From Amycolatopsis coloradensis (GTDB lineage Bacteria > Actinomycetota > Actinomycetes > Mycobacteriales > Pseudonocardiaceae), in assembly GCF_001953865.1 (NCBI RefSeq), contig NZ_MQUQ01000012.1:434001-498000 (forward strand): a stretch of DNA of 64,000 nucleotides, read 5' to 3'. Shown piece by piece: positions 42,288 to 49,906 of this stretch (its first letter is position 1; each line of letters opens with the position of its first letter). Both the position numbers and the translations under genes were made by a program. The notes below the pieces were generated by a model. It had not been told where the DNA came from, made no database searches, and saw only the letters and a list, made by a program, of their open reading frames with translations.

Positions 42288-44024
42288 ATGACGGCGAGCG
42301 CACTCAGCGAAGCTTCCGAAAAAGACGTGCCCGACCCGGCGGAGACGCCGGCCCGTCGTGGCCCGGCCGCCCGGATCGCGCCGTACCTGGCGGTGCTGGC
42401 CGGTGTCGCGGCGCTGGCCTGGCACGCCACCCTCTACGGCCACTGGATCGTCGACGACGCGGCCATCACCTTCTCCTACGCGCGCAGCTTCGCCGATGGG
42501 CTCGGCCCCGTGCTGCAGCCGGGGCAGCCGTCGGTCGAGGGATGGTCGAACTCGACGTGGCTGGTGCTGCTGGCGGTCGGCAAGCTTTTCGGGATCTTCG
42601 ACAGCGGAACGCTGTTCGGCCTTCCCGACTACGTCCTGTTCCCGAAGCTGCTCGGGCTCCTGTTCACCGCCGGGACGCTGGCCGCCTGCCACATCGCCGC
42701 GAAGCAGGTCTTCAAGCGCTTCGCCTGGCTGGCGACGCTGGTCGTCGGGCTGACGCTCGCCGCGATCCCGTCGTTCGTCATCTGGACCGTCTCCGGTCTG
42801 GAGAACTCCCTGTTCGGGATGGCCGTCGCCTGGCTCGCGGTGCTGCTGTTCGTGGCCGTGCGCAAGAACACCGTGCTCACCGCGAAGATCGCCATCTGGT
42901 CCGGGGTGCTCGTCGCGTTCGCCGCGCTGACCCGTCCCGAAGGTCTGATCTACGGCGGGGCGTACCCGCTCGTCGTGCTTTTCCAGCTGCGGAAGCCGCT
43001 GTTGGGGCAGAGCGTCAAGTTCATCGTGGTGTCCGTGGTCGCGTTCGCGATCCCGTTCGGCGCGTATCTCGCCTGGCGGATCGCGGAGTTCGGCAGGCTG
43101 CTGGCGAACCCGTCGATCGCGAAGGGGCAGGGACTTCCCGGCCTTTCGGCGCTGAAGCAGCCGTTCGAGCTGGTCGGCTACGCCGGTGTCGCCGGGACGA
43201 TCCTGCTGGCCCTGACCCTCGGTTACGCGCTGGTCCGCGCGGAATGGCGGCGCGCGCTGATCGCGTTGCTCACGCCGTTGGCGCTGGGGATCATCGCTTA
43301 CGGCGTGATGGTGCCGGACTGGATGGGCCAGCACCGCTTCGCCACCCCGATCTGGATTCTCGCCGCGCTGGCCGGAACGCTGGCCGCGGGCGAACTGCTG
43401 CGCCGTTCGCGTGCGGCCCTGCGGACCGTCGTGGTGCTCGTGCTGGTCGCGGCCGCGATCCCGTCCGGGATGGGTTTCGCGTCGTCGTCGGAGAAGTTCC
43501 AAGAGGTCCCGACGGTGCCCGCGTGCCTCATCGCCGACCGGTTCGGCCGCGGTTTCAACACCATCGCCGACATTCTCGGCTTGCAGCAGGCGTCGTTGCT
43601 GCTGCCCGACCTCGGCGGCTCGTCGATGACCAGCCGCCTGCACCTGGTCGACATGGCCGGGCTGGTCGAGGCGGACGTCGCGGACTTCCTCAAGAACGGC
43701 GACCTGCCTGGCCTGCGCGACTACGTGTTCGACAAGGTCAAGCCGACCTTCATCCACTCGTGGGGCCCGTGGGCCGCGGGCAACGGCATCACCGTCGACC
43801 CGCGGATCGACCGCGACTACGAGCCGATCTTCGTGTACCCGGGCAGCGGGCCGCGCAACGGGGACTTCGTGCGCAAGGACGCCGTCTCCAGCCCGGAGAA
43901 GCTGAAGGCGGCCCAGGACTACGCCGCGAAGACCCTGCCGGACGTCGAGAAGGCGCGCTTCGGCGGTCCGCTCAAGGACTGCGGCCCCACCATGCACCCG
44001 GGCCAGACCGTCCACCTGCCCTAG
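42288..44024 (+). CDS. GT-C-type integral membrane glycosyltransferase (AftB/ZomB-like)
   Basis: The 578-residue protein has about ten transmembrane helices and a C-terminal extracytoplasmic domain. After the first helix comes the GT-C catalytic loop with the acidic pair in HWIVDDAAITFSYARSFADG. GQPSVEGWSNSTWLVLLA follows, a signature of lipid-linked sugar transferases of the AftB/ZomB group. Mycobacterial AftB adds terminal arabinofuranose to arabinogalactan; whether this enzyme does the same is inference. The ATG at 42288 has GGGGA close upstream; the longer frame from 42183 has no support. A PAL-1 palindrome follows the stop. Confidence 0.75.
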   Translation: MTASALSEASEKDVPDPAETPARRGPAARIAPYLAVLAGVAALAWHATLYGHWIVDDAAITFSYARSFADGLGPVLQPGQPSVEGWSNSTWLVLLAVGKLFGIFDSGTLFGLPDYVLFPKLLGLLFTAGTLAACHIAAKQVFKRFAWLATLVVGLTLAAIPSFVIWTVSGLENSLFGMAVAWLAVLLFVAVRKNTVLTAKIAIWSGVLVAFAALTRPEGLIYGGAYPLVVLFQLRKPLLGQSVKFIVVSVVAFAIPFGAYLAWRIAEFGRLLANPSIAKGQGLPGLSALKQPFELVGYAGVAGTILLALTLGYALVRAEWRRALIALLTPLALGIIAYGVMVPDWMGQHRFATPIWILAALAGTLAAGELLRRSRAALRTVVVLVLVAAAIPSGMGFASSSEKFQEVPTVPACLIADRFGRGFNTIADILGLQQASLLLPDLGGSSMTSRLHLVDMAGLVEADVADFLKNGDLPGLRDYVFDKVKPTFIHSWGPWAAGNGITVDPRIDRDYEPIFVYPGSGPRNGDFVRKDAVSSPEKLKAAQDYAAKTLPDVEKARFGGPLKDCGPTMHPGQTVHLP

Positions 44025-44041
44025 CCCCCTCCCTACCGCCC

Positions 44042-44103
44042 GCGTTTCGTCCTCTAGTTGCGGTAGTTGCGCGTGCAAGGACCGCAACTAGAGGACGAAA
44101 CGC
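44042..44103. repeat. PAL-1 inverted repeat, copy 4
   Basis: Arms of 23 bases (44042-44064 and 44081-44103) pair perfectly; the 16-base centre can form a small GCGC stem. It lies between the convergent GT-C and SfnG-like genes and ends one base before the latter's stop codon. Confidence 0.88.
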
Positions 44104-44104
44104 G

Positions 44105-45232
44105 TCAGGGGGCGGAGGTGACGAGGGGTTCGGGGGTGGCGGCGCCTCGCTCGAGGTCCGCCTCCTTGGCCCGGATCACCGGCAGCACGTGCTTCCCGAA
44201 GTGCTCGACGTCCTCCAGGTAGTGCAGGAATCCGAGCAGCAACAGGTTCGCCCCGCGCGTCTTGTACTCGATGGCCTGGTCCGCGATCTGCTCCGGCGTG
44301 CCGATCAGCCCGGTGCGGAAGCCGTCGTTGTACTGCACCAGATCCTTGAACTCCGAGTCGGCCCACATTCCCTTCTTGTCCGAAGTGGAGCTTCCCGCCT
44401 GCTTGACGGCGTTGCGGAATCCCTCGACGGCGTCGGTGTTCGCCTTCTCGACGATCTCGCGCAGCACGGCCTTCGCCTCGCTGTCGGTCTCCCGCGCGAT
44501 CAGGAAACCGTTGAGCCCGAAGCGGACGGAGTGATCGTTCTCGACCGCGTAGCCGCGGACCTCCGAGACCTGCTCGCTGAAGCCGTCGAAGTCCTTGCCG
44601 TTGCTGAAGTACCAGTCGGAGACCCGGCCCGCGAGCTTCCGCGCCGCGGTCGAATTGCCGCCCTGGAAGATCTCCGGATGCGGCCGCCCGACCGGTTTGG
44701 GCTTGATGTCGAAATCGTGGATCCGGTAGAAATCACCGTTGAATTCGGCGTGGTCGCTCGTCCAGAGTTCCTTCAGTACGCGAATGAACTCTTCCGAACG
44801 CCGGTACCGTTCGTCGTGTTCGAGCCACGCTTCACCGAGGTTGGTGAATTCGTCCTTGAACCAGCCGCTGACCACGTTGACCGCCGCGCGCCCACCGGAG
44901 ATCACGTCCGCACTGGCGATGAACTTCGCGAGCACGCCGGGATGCCACAGCCCGGGGTGGATCGCCGCGATCACCTTCAGCCGCTGGGTCGCGAGCAGCA
45001 GCGCGAGGCTGAATCCGGTCGATTCATGCTGGTAGGCGGCACCGTAGCTGGCCGTGTAGCGGACTTGGCTCAGCGCGTATTCGAACCCGCTGTTCTCCGC
45101 GAGGACGGCGAGATCCCGGTTGTACTCGTATCCCCAGTCGGTGCGCTGCTCGATGTCGCTGGTGACCAGCCCGCCGCTCACATTGGGGACCCAGTAGGCG
45201 AATTTGAGTGGTTCGGATTCGATTCCCGGCAT
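44105..45232 (-). CDS. sfnG: FMNH2-dependent dimethylsulfone monooxygenase (SfnG-like)
   Basis: The 375-residue luciferase-like monooxygenase has the SfnG N-terminal signature LKFAYWVPNVSGGLVTSDIE and ENSGFEYALSQVRYTASYG. NVVSGWFKDEFTNLG and PEIFQGGNS are general to the SsuD group. SfnG uses reduced FMN and O2 to convert dimethylsulfone to methanesulfinate in sulfur scavenging. No flavin reductase or sulfonate transporter is adjacent, so it is an orphan here and must borrow FMNH2. The ATG at 45232 opens directly at the conserved region. Confidence 0.85.
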   Translation of the reverse strand: MPGIESEPLKFAYWVPNVSGGLVTSDIEQRTDWGYEYNRDLAVLAENSGFEYALSQVRYTASYGAAYQHESTGFSLALLLATQRLKVIAAIHPGLWHPGVLAKFIASADVISGGRAAVNVVSGWFKDEFTNLGEAWLEHDERYRRSEEFIRVLKELWTSDHAEFNGDFYRIHDFDIKPKPVGRPHPEIFQGGNSTAARKLAGRVSDWYFSNGKDFDGFSEQVSEVRGYAVENDHSVRFGLNGFLIARETDSEAKAVLREIVEKANTDAVEGFRNAVKQAGSSTSDKKGMWADSEFKDLVQYNDGFRTGLIGTPEQIADQAIEYKTRGANLLLLGFLHYLEDVEHFGKHVLPVIRAKEADLERGAATPEPLVTSAP

Positions 45233-45249
45233 GCCGCGGAGTGAACCCG

Positions 45250-45770
45250 CCGCGCACGGAGACCGTCAATCACCGTCCAAGCGCTGGGAACGGCCGAGCG
45301 CGGAACTCAATTCGGTGCGCCCGGTGATCCCCAGTTCGCGGTAGGCCCCGGCCTAATGCAGTTCGACGGTCCGGCGAGGTCAGGTGCGGCGCCTCGGCGA
45401 TCTCCCGGCTGGTGAGACCTTGTGGCGCCATCGCCGCGACGCGGTACTCCTGTTGGGTGAGCCGTCTTCGTTGTCCTTCACCATCGCCAGGCTTGCCCGC
45501 GCATTTCCGCACCGCAGTGCTTGCTCGACCGCGCGGCCTGCCACAACGTGTTGATCGACTTCTCACCCTGTCCGTGCCGGTCCTGCGACGCGCCGAGTTC
45601 GGTCAGTGCCTCGGCTCGAATGCGTCTCCAGCCGGGACGCGGCGGCGATCGCGACGGTGAACCCGGCCGCCTCGGCCAGTTCGCCCGCCGGAACAGTCCG
45701 GTGATCGCGTCGAGTTCGCTGTCGCGACCCAGCAGCCCGGCGGCGTGGCGCTTCGGTACCGAAGGGACTC
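45250..45770 (-). pseudogene. Frameshifted LuxR-type regulator remnant
   Basis: Pieces of a LuxR-family regulator C-terminus are readable in different minus-strand frames. Near 45430 RLTQQEYRVAAMAPQGLTSR and EIAE match HTH helices 1-3. After a frameshift and an in-frame stop, YRELGITGRTELSSALGR (about 45285-45340) completes the HTH. Upstream fragments (LLGRDSELDAITGLF, GELAEAAGFTVAIAAASRL, RIRAEALTELGASQD) sit in at least three frames. At least three frameshifts and one stop show it is dead. Its edges are approximate. Confidence 0.75.
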
Positions 45771-45778
45771 TCGGGATT

Positions 45779-46153
45779 TACTTCGGTATGCACCGAAGAG
45801 ACCGTCGTGTCGGCTTGCGGCAAACTACTCGAACGTAAGCGGTCGTAGGAGTAAGCGCTGGTCGATGTCCGTATCCGGCGAGTCCCGCGGAAACCGGCGA
45901 GACGATCGTTGTGACGACGACACACGCCAGGAAGATCACCACGAGGTTGGCCGTGATCAGCGACAGCCGTCCGCGCCGCCGGGTGGCGCCAGAGGGCAGG
46001 GCGGATCGGCCCTCGCCAGCGCGTTCTCCACCGACGAGAATCCCGCGACCTGGTGCCCGCAGCTGTTCTTCGAAGGCGTATGCCTCGGTTCGATCGAGCA
46101 CACCGAGCACACAGGGCCGCGACGTCGGTGTGTTTCGTCTTTCGCTTCCTCAT
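45779..46153 (-). pseudogene. Frameshifted anti-sigma factor remnant
   Basis: An ATG at 46153 overlaps the sigma-factor stop by ATGA and opens MRKRKTKHTDVAA. In the next frame the sequence continues VLGVLDRTEAYAFEEQL, which resembles the N-terminal zinc-binding half of ECF anti-sigma factors. A third frame gives CGHQVAGFSSVENALARAD, then it returns to GATRRRG and a transmembrane helix (LITANLVVIFLACVVVTTIV). Joined across the frames this is the expected order of a membrane anti-sigma factor. No single frame is intact. The open frame 45778-46110 alone could be misread as a small membrane protein. Confidence 0.55.
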
Positions 46154-46626
46154 CGCGAACCCAGCTCTCCTAACGACCGTCGCAATGTCCTCATAGCCGC
46201 GTACAGCCGTGATTTGACCGTGCCCTCCGGTATTCCCAATATCACCGCCGCCTCCCGGACCGTATGTCCGGTCAGATATGTCTCGTAGATGACAGCCTGG
46301 TATTTGCTGTCCAGATATCGTAGTGCCTCGGAAATGGCGAGTGCGGACAGCGACTGATCCACCTGGTCCGCTGTTTCGGCGTTTTCGGGACTTTCCAGCT
46401 CCGCCTCCTGTGGCCGGGCGCTCTGGTTTCTCCAGCCGTCGATCACGATCCGCTTCGTGACCGTGAGCAGGCAGCCGCGCAGCATTCCCGGCTCGCGGTT
46501 CAGCGTGTCGGAATGTTGCCAGGCGCGAATCAGCGTCTCTTGGACAACGTCCTCTGTCCATTGTCGATCATGGCCGGTCAGGTACAGGACCTGGCTGAAC
46601 AGGGTCTCCCGCGGCCGAACCTGCAC
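46150..46626 (-). CDS. ECF-type RNA polymerase sigma factor
   Basis: Region 2 (RETLFSQVLYLTGHDRQWTE then DVVQETLIRAWQ) and region 4 (YLDSKYQAVIYETYLTGHTV then REAAVILGIPEGTVKSRLYA) are well preserved. They resemble the SigL/SigK-like ECF group. The start is uncertain. The frame is open to 46788, but conserved sequence begins only near the GTG at 46626. A strong GAGGAGGT site (46657-46664) precedes an ATG at 46646 in another frame, so the true N-terminus may itself carry a one-base frameshift. About 15-20 residues of region 2.1 seem to be missing or out of frame. Its anti-sigma partner appears broken. Confidence 0.7.
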   Translation of the reverse strand: MQVRPRETLFSQVLYLTGHDRQWTEDVVQETLIRAWQHSDTLNREPGMLRGCLLTVTKRIVIDGWRNQSARPQEAELESPENAETADQVDQSLSALAISEALRYLDSKYQAVIYETYLTGHTVREAAVILGIPEGTVKSRLYAAMRTLRRSLGELGSR

Positions 46627-46791
46627 CCTCTGCTCACTGCTTCCATAGGGTTCGCGACCTCCTCGGCGGTGGAGGATTTCACAGGTCGGTACACCGTAGC
46701 GCAGACTTTCGCCGTAAGCCATGTGCAGTAGTGCTCCAATTACCATTAATCGGCCGGTACGTATGACGGCGAGAAACGGTTCAAACATGCT

Positions 46792-46804
46792 ATGTGATTC
46801 ACAT
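46792..46804. promoter_or_regulatory. ATGTGATTCACAT palindrome upstream of the sigma gene
   Basis: A 13-base perfect palindrome (six-base arms) resembles a CRP/FNR-type half-site pair with a very short centre. It lies about 145-165 bases upstream of the probable sigma start. The role is a guess. Confidence 0.35.
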
Positions 46805-46861
46805 CACACTTGAGTAAGTGGGCAGAAATCGAACCGGCCGCTCCGGTTTGCCGTATTTCCC

Positions 46862-47165
46862 ATGAAGCTGCTCGGAGTGGTGATCGCCTGCCTGAAGATA
46901 TTGGTAGGAATGCCCGCCCATGCCTTCGCGAAAATGACCGGGAACTGCTCACCATCGCGCGACAGGCGGGGTCCGGTCGGTCGCCAGGCGGAACAGTGCG
47001 GAGGCGCGCAACGGGTGTGCGAGGTCCGGGCGGCCACCCGTGACGACGCGATGCGGTCCTTCGCCGAAGCTCGGCTAAGTTCGCCAACGCGCGGCCCGGC
47101 GAATGGACCGGACAGGGCACCGGCCACGGCTGGTTCGTGATCAGACCCGACGGGTAGCGCAACCT
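46862..47165 (+). pseudogene. Unidentified decayed coding remnant
   Basis: Short protein-like stretches appear in different plus-strand frames: ENDRELLTIARQAGSG near 46940, DDAMRSFAEARLS near 47045, and KFANARPGEWTGQGTGHGWF near 47090-47150, ending in VIRPDG and a stop at 47157. Together they look like one protein broken by frameshifts. I cannot name the family. The region from 46805 to rnpB has no intact gene. Confidence 0.35.
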
Positions 47166-47203
47166 GAATCGCCTGCCCACCCCCGTGCAGTAGGATTCGC
47201 CGA

Positions 47204-47605
47204 CGGACGAGTCGGCAGGGCGGCCGCGAGCCGGGAGACCGGTTCGAGGAAAGTCCGGACTCCACAGGGCAGGGTGGTTGTTAACGGCAACCCGGGGCGA
47301 CCCGCGGGACAGTGCCACAGAAAACAGACCGCCTCCGCGCGCTTCGCGGGCGGAGGTAAGGGTGAAACGGTGGTGTAAGAGACCACCAGCGTCCTGGGTG
47401 ACCAGGACGGCTAGGTAAACCCCACCCGGAGCAAGGCCAAGAGGGAGCCCCGAGGCTCCTGCGCAGACGACCGAGGGCTGCCCGCCCGAGTCTGCGGGTA
47501 GGCCGCTCGAGCCCGCCGGCGACGGCGGGCCTAGATGGATGGCCGCCACTCGCTCAGCCGCGAGGCGAGGCGAGGACAGGATCCGGCTTACACGCCGGCT
47601 CGTCC
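47204..47605 (+). ncRNA. rnpB: RNase P RNA (type A)
   Basis: The sequence shows the conserved RNase P core: GAGGAAAGTCCGGACTCC near the 5' end, ACAGTGCCACAGAAAACAG, AAGGGTGAAACGGTGGTG then TAAGAG, TAGGTAAACCCC, and GATGGATGGCCGCC with ACAGGATCCGGCTTA at the 3' end. The ends pair as helix P1 (GACGAGTCGG with CCGGCTCGTC), which fixes the limits to within a few bases and gives about 400 nucleotides, the normal type A length. A TAGGAT box at 47191-47196 is a suitable -10 element. The RNA is the catalytic part of the tRNA 5'-processing enzyme. A PAL-2 palindrome starts 3 bases after it and probably terminates it. Confidence 0.96.
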
Positions 47606-47607
47606 CG

Positions 47608-47662
47608 GTACATGAAGGCCCCCTTCCTTGCGCCAGGCGCAAGGAAGGGGGCCTTCATGTAC
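47608..47662. repeat. PAL-2 inverted repeat, copy 3
   Basis: Two perfect 27-base arms flank a single central base, with arm core GTACATGAAGGCCCCCTTCC. It is placed directly after rnpB, a strong candidate for the rnpB terminator. Confidence 0.88.
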
Positions 47663-47751
47663 TTCAGGCCGGGGTGGGAGCGCGCGGTGGGCATTTCTTC
47701 ACGGACCGTCCCCTGCCTCATTCCCCGAGAATTCGCCCCACCTGCGGAAGT

Positions 47752-47770
47752 GATAGCAAAGGTCCCTTGC
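47752..47770. repeat. PAL-3 core upstream of the SCO6745-family gene
   Basis: GATAGCAAAGGTCCCTTGC is identical to the core at 38869-38887. It lies 60 bases before the next gene start, so here it is in a leader or promoter region and not behind a gene. Confidence 0.7.
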
Positions 47771-47830
47771 TTCCCACCTCGGCCCCTTGGAACGCTGCGC
47801 CCCCTGACTACTTGCCGGTAGGGTGCACCC

Positions 47831-48694
47831 ATGGGCGAAGCGAGTCGGGTCACGGGACGGTTCCGCGGGACGTTCGATGCACTGCATTCCCTCACTTATT
47901 TCGCCCCCGAGACGGAGGCCGCGCTCACCGACGCTGGACTCCGGCCGGGGCGCATGACGTACTTCGCGGGCCGCGCGGCCCCCATGGGCGCGGTGAGCCC
48001 GGGTGTCGTCGCCGCCACGTTCTACAACTTCAATCCCGAGCTGGTCGCCCGCCACATCCCGCGCGCGTGGACGCTGGCCAGCCCGGATCGGATCATCGAG
48101 GCCAGGTTCGAAGCGGTCGACGCGACCCTGACCCGGCTGCTCGGCAAGGACACCATCGACTCCGAACAGGTCGCCGAGGCCGCCGAACTCGCCCGCGAGG
48201 CGACCGGAGGTTGCCAGGCCGACGGGCGCCCGCTCTACGCCGGGCACGCCGACCTCGACTGGCCGAGCGAGCCGCACCTCGTCCTCTGGCACGCCGTCAC
48301 CCTGTTGCGTGAGCACCGCGGGGACGGCCACATCGCCGCACTCGTCCTCAACGGTCTCGGCGGGCTCGAAGCTCTCGTCACGCACACCGCCACCGGCAAG
48401 GGCTTCCAGGCCGCCGCGGCCAAGGCTACCCGTGGCTGGAGCGACGAGCAGTGGGACGCCGCGGGCGACGCTCTCCGCGAGAAGGGTGTCCTCGACGCCG
48501 AGGGCGGCTTGACCGAGGCCGGGAACGATCTTCGCGAGCGGATCGAGGTCGCCACCAACGCGGCGTCGACCGGGCCGTGGGAGCACCTCGGCGAGGAGAA
48601 GACCAAGCGGCTTCACGAGCTGTGCGGGTCCTTGAGCCGCCAGGCCGTCGAAGCAGGCGCTTTTCCCGCGAATGTGTTCTCCAAGGGCCAATAA
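47831..48694 (+). CDS. SCO6745-family protein
   Basis: The 287-residue soluble protein matches the actinobacterial SCO6745 family: RFRGTFDALHSLTYFAPETE, RMTYFAGRAAPMGAVSPGVV, an ATFYNFNPELV segment, HADLDWPSEPHLVLWHAVT and GWSDEQWDAAGDALREKGVL in a C-terminal winged-helix-like part (LTEAGNDLRERIE). The function is unproven; relatives occur in antibiotic clusters and in primary loci. The ATG at 47831 has GGTAGGG upstream. Confidence 0.8.
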   Translation: MGEASRVTGRFRGTFDALHSLTYFAPETEAALTDAGLRPGRMTYFAGRAAPMGAVSPGVVAATFYNFNPELVARHIPRAWTLASPDRIIEARFEAVDATLTRLLGKDTIDSEQVAEAAELAREATGGCQADGRPLYAGHADLDWPSEPHLVLWHAVTLLREHRGDGHIAALVLNGLGGLEALVTHTATGKGFQAAAAKATRGWSDEQWDAAGDALREKGVLDAEGGLTEAGNDLRERIEVATNAASTGPWEHLGEEKTKRLHELCGSLSRQAVEAGAFPANVFSKGQ

Positions 48695-49146
48695 TTACGC
48701 TATGTAGTGAAAATGCGGGTTCGGTTTTCGCTTTGGGTAACGGAAGCGTGACTTCCCCTGATCGGTGCCCATGATTTTTGTCGAATACGCGCTCACGCAG
48801 TGGACTCGCGGAAAGCCACCGAACGAGTCATGTCACACTGGTCGTGGCCCGATTCCCGGCCGCCGACCCGTACTCACAGTGAGCAAGAATCTCGCAACCG
48901 GGTGAGTTCGTCAGCACACTGCGAAATCCGGGTGGCCGGGGTTAATCCTGACGACCCTTGCAACGATGATGGAGACCGAGGATGGTCGTGGTGCTGCGCC
49001 TCGCTCTGTGCTCAGCAGACGCTGCGTAATACAAGAGGTATCCACAGAGCGCGCTTTGACCACTACCCCTCGTGACGTCATGATGTTCGAAGCACCACCG
49101 AGCCAGAACCGCGCGAACCCCCTCTCCGCGCACCGGGAGTAATGCG
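48695..49146. other. Gene-free 450-base gap upstream of the type IV-like operon
   Basis: No convincing coding frame is present. The right third contains an inverted repeat CGCTCTGTG (49002-49010) / CACAGAGCG (49043-49051) enclosing a small GCAG-ACG-CTGC stem, about 96 bases before the first gene of the operon. The leader probably carries the operon promoter, but I see no clear consensus boxes. Confidence 0.45.
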
Positions 49147-49413
49147 ATGATGACCTTGACCACCCTCGACACGCTGGCCGCCGGCGAGCTCGGCACCGGC
49201 AACGTCCGCACCTGGCTGATCGACAACATCATCCCCCTGGTGCTGCTGGCCGTCGCACTTCTGCTGCTGTGGCTGGGTGGCGGCAAGGGGGACAACGCCG
49301 GTGTCATGCGCCGTCTCGCCGGTGTCGTGATCGCGCTGGCGATCATCGGCCTCGCGGTGAGTGGTGCCGGAGTCAACGTGGGCCAGTGGATCGCCGGCCT
49401 CTTCACGGGCTGA
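49147..49413 (+). CDS. Small two-helix membrane protein (VirB2/TrbC-like position)
   Basis: The 88-residue protein has two hydrophobic helices (about 28-44 and 59-76) separated by a Gly/Lys-rich loop (GGGKGDNAGVMRR). The size and topology recall VirB2/TrbC pilins, but there is no sequence signature, so the assignment rests on its place in front of a VirB4-like gene. ATG codons at 49147 and 49150 are both possible; GGGAG lies 8-11 bases upstream. Confidence 0.65.
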   Translation: MMTLTTLDTLAAGELGTGNVRTWLIDNIIPLVLLAVALLLLWLGGGKGDNAGVMRRLAGVVIALAIIGLAVSGAGVNVGQWIAGLFTG

Positions 49414-49426
49414 GGCAGGGCCCGCG

Positions 49427-49903
49427 TTGCGTATCCGCACCGATGACGAGGTTTACCGGGTCGATGCCGTGTGGCTCGGCCCGCCGAAAGCGACTTTTCC
49501 CTGGAGGGCCCGCTACGTCGCGTGGCTCGTCGGTATCCCGGTCTTCCTGCTCGTGCTCACCGCCGAACGGTGGGCGGGCTGGAGCTTCGGGTTCTTCTCG
49601 ACCGCCTGGGCTTTCGTCGCCACAATTGTGATCACGAGATTGATCACGTCCAAGATCAGCCACGAGCGCCCGCTGGGCGCGGTGGCCGGGATGGCGGCGA
49701 AAGAGCTCAACTCACCTAGAGAACGGACCACGGGTACGGGCGGCGCGGCCAGCGCTTCCCGCGTCCGGGTGCGGGCGACCCGCCCGTTGCCGAAGCACCG
49801 CAGGAGACGGCAGTACCAGCAACACGGCTACGGCGGCGGCGCCGGAGCTCAGGGAACACCACGAGCGCGTCGGAGCCGCCCTGCGGCTCGGGCCGGGAGG
49901 TAG
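49427..49903 (+). CDS. Two-helix membrane protein, VirB3/PrgI-like by context
   Basis: The 158-residue protein has an N-terminal LRIRTDDEVYRVDAVWLG segment. Two close helices (about 28-44 and 50-66: YVAWLVGIPVFLLVL and FFSTAWAFVATIVIT) precede a basic, Gln/Gly-rich cytoplasmic tail. VirB3 and PrgI-type proteins of type IV systems have the same helix pair and lie next to VirB4, as here. The start is a TTG 13 bases after the previous stop; the frame open from 49361 overlaps the previous gene. Confidence 0.6.
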   Translation: MRIRTDDEVYRVDAVWLGPPKATFPWRARYVAWLVGIPVFLLVLTAERWAGWSFGFFSTAWAFVATIVITRLITSKISHERPLGAVAGMAAKELNSPRERTTGTGGAASASRVRVRATRPLPKHRRRRQYQQHGYGGGAGAQGTPRARRSRPAARAGR

Positions 49904-49906
49904 TCG

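Noticed and set aside
42542-45244. 900-codon plus-strand frame across the GT-C and SfnG-like genes
   Set aside because: It overlaps one gene in another frame and the other in antisense and runs straight through the PAL-1 palindrome; not coding.
47612-47821. Small frames beginning MKAPFLAPGARKGAF
   Set aside because: They translate the PAL-2 palindrome itself and carry no independent coding evidence.
48695-49146. c-di-AMP (ydaO-type) riboswitch before an operon that encodes an NlpC/P60 enzyme
   Set aside because: I looked for the conserved GGGGAACC-type blocks of that riboswitch and did not find them; only a simple nested stem is present.
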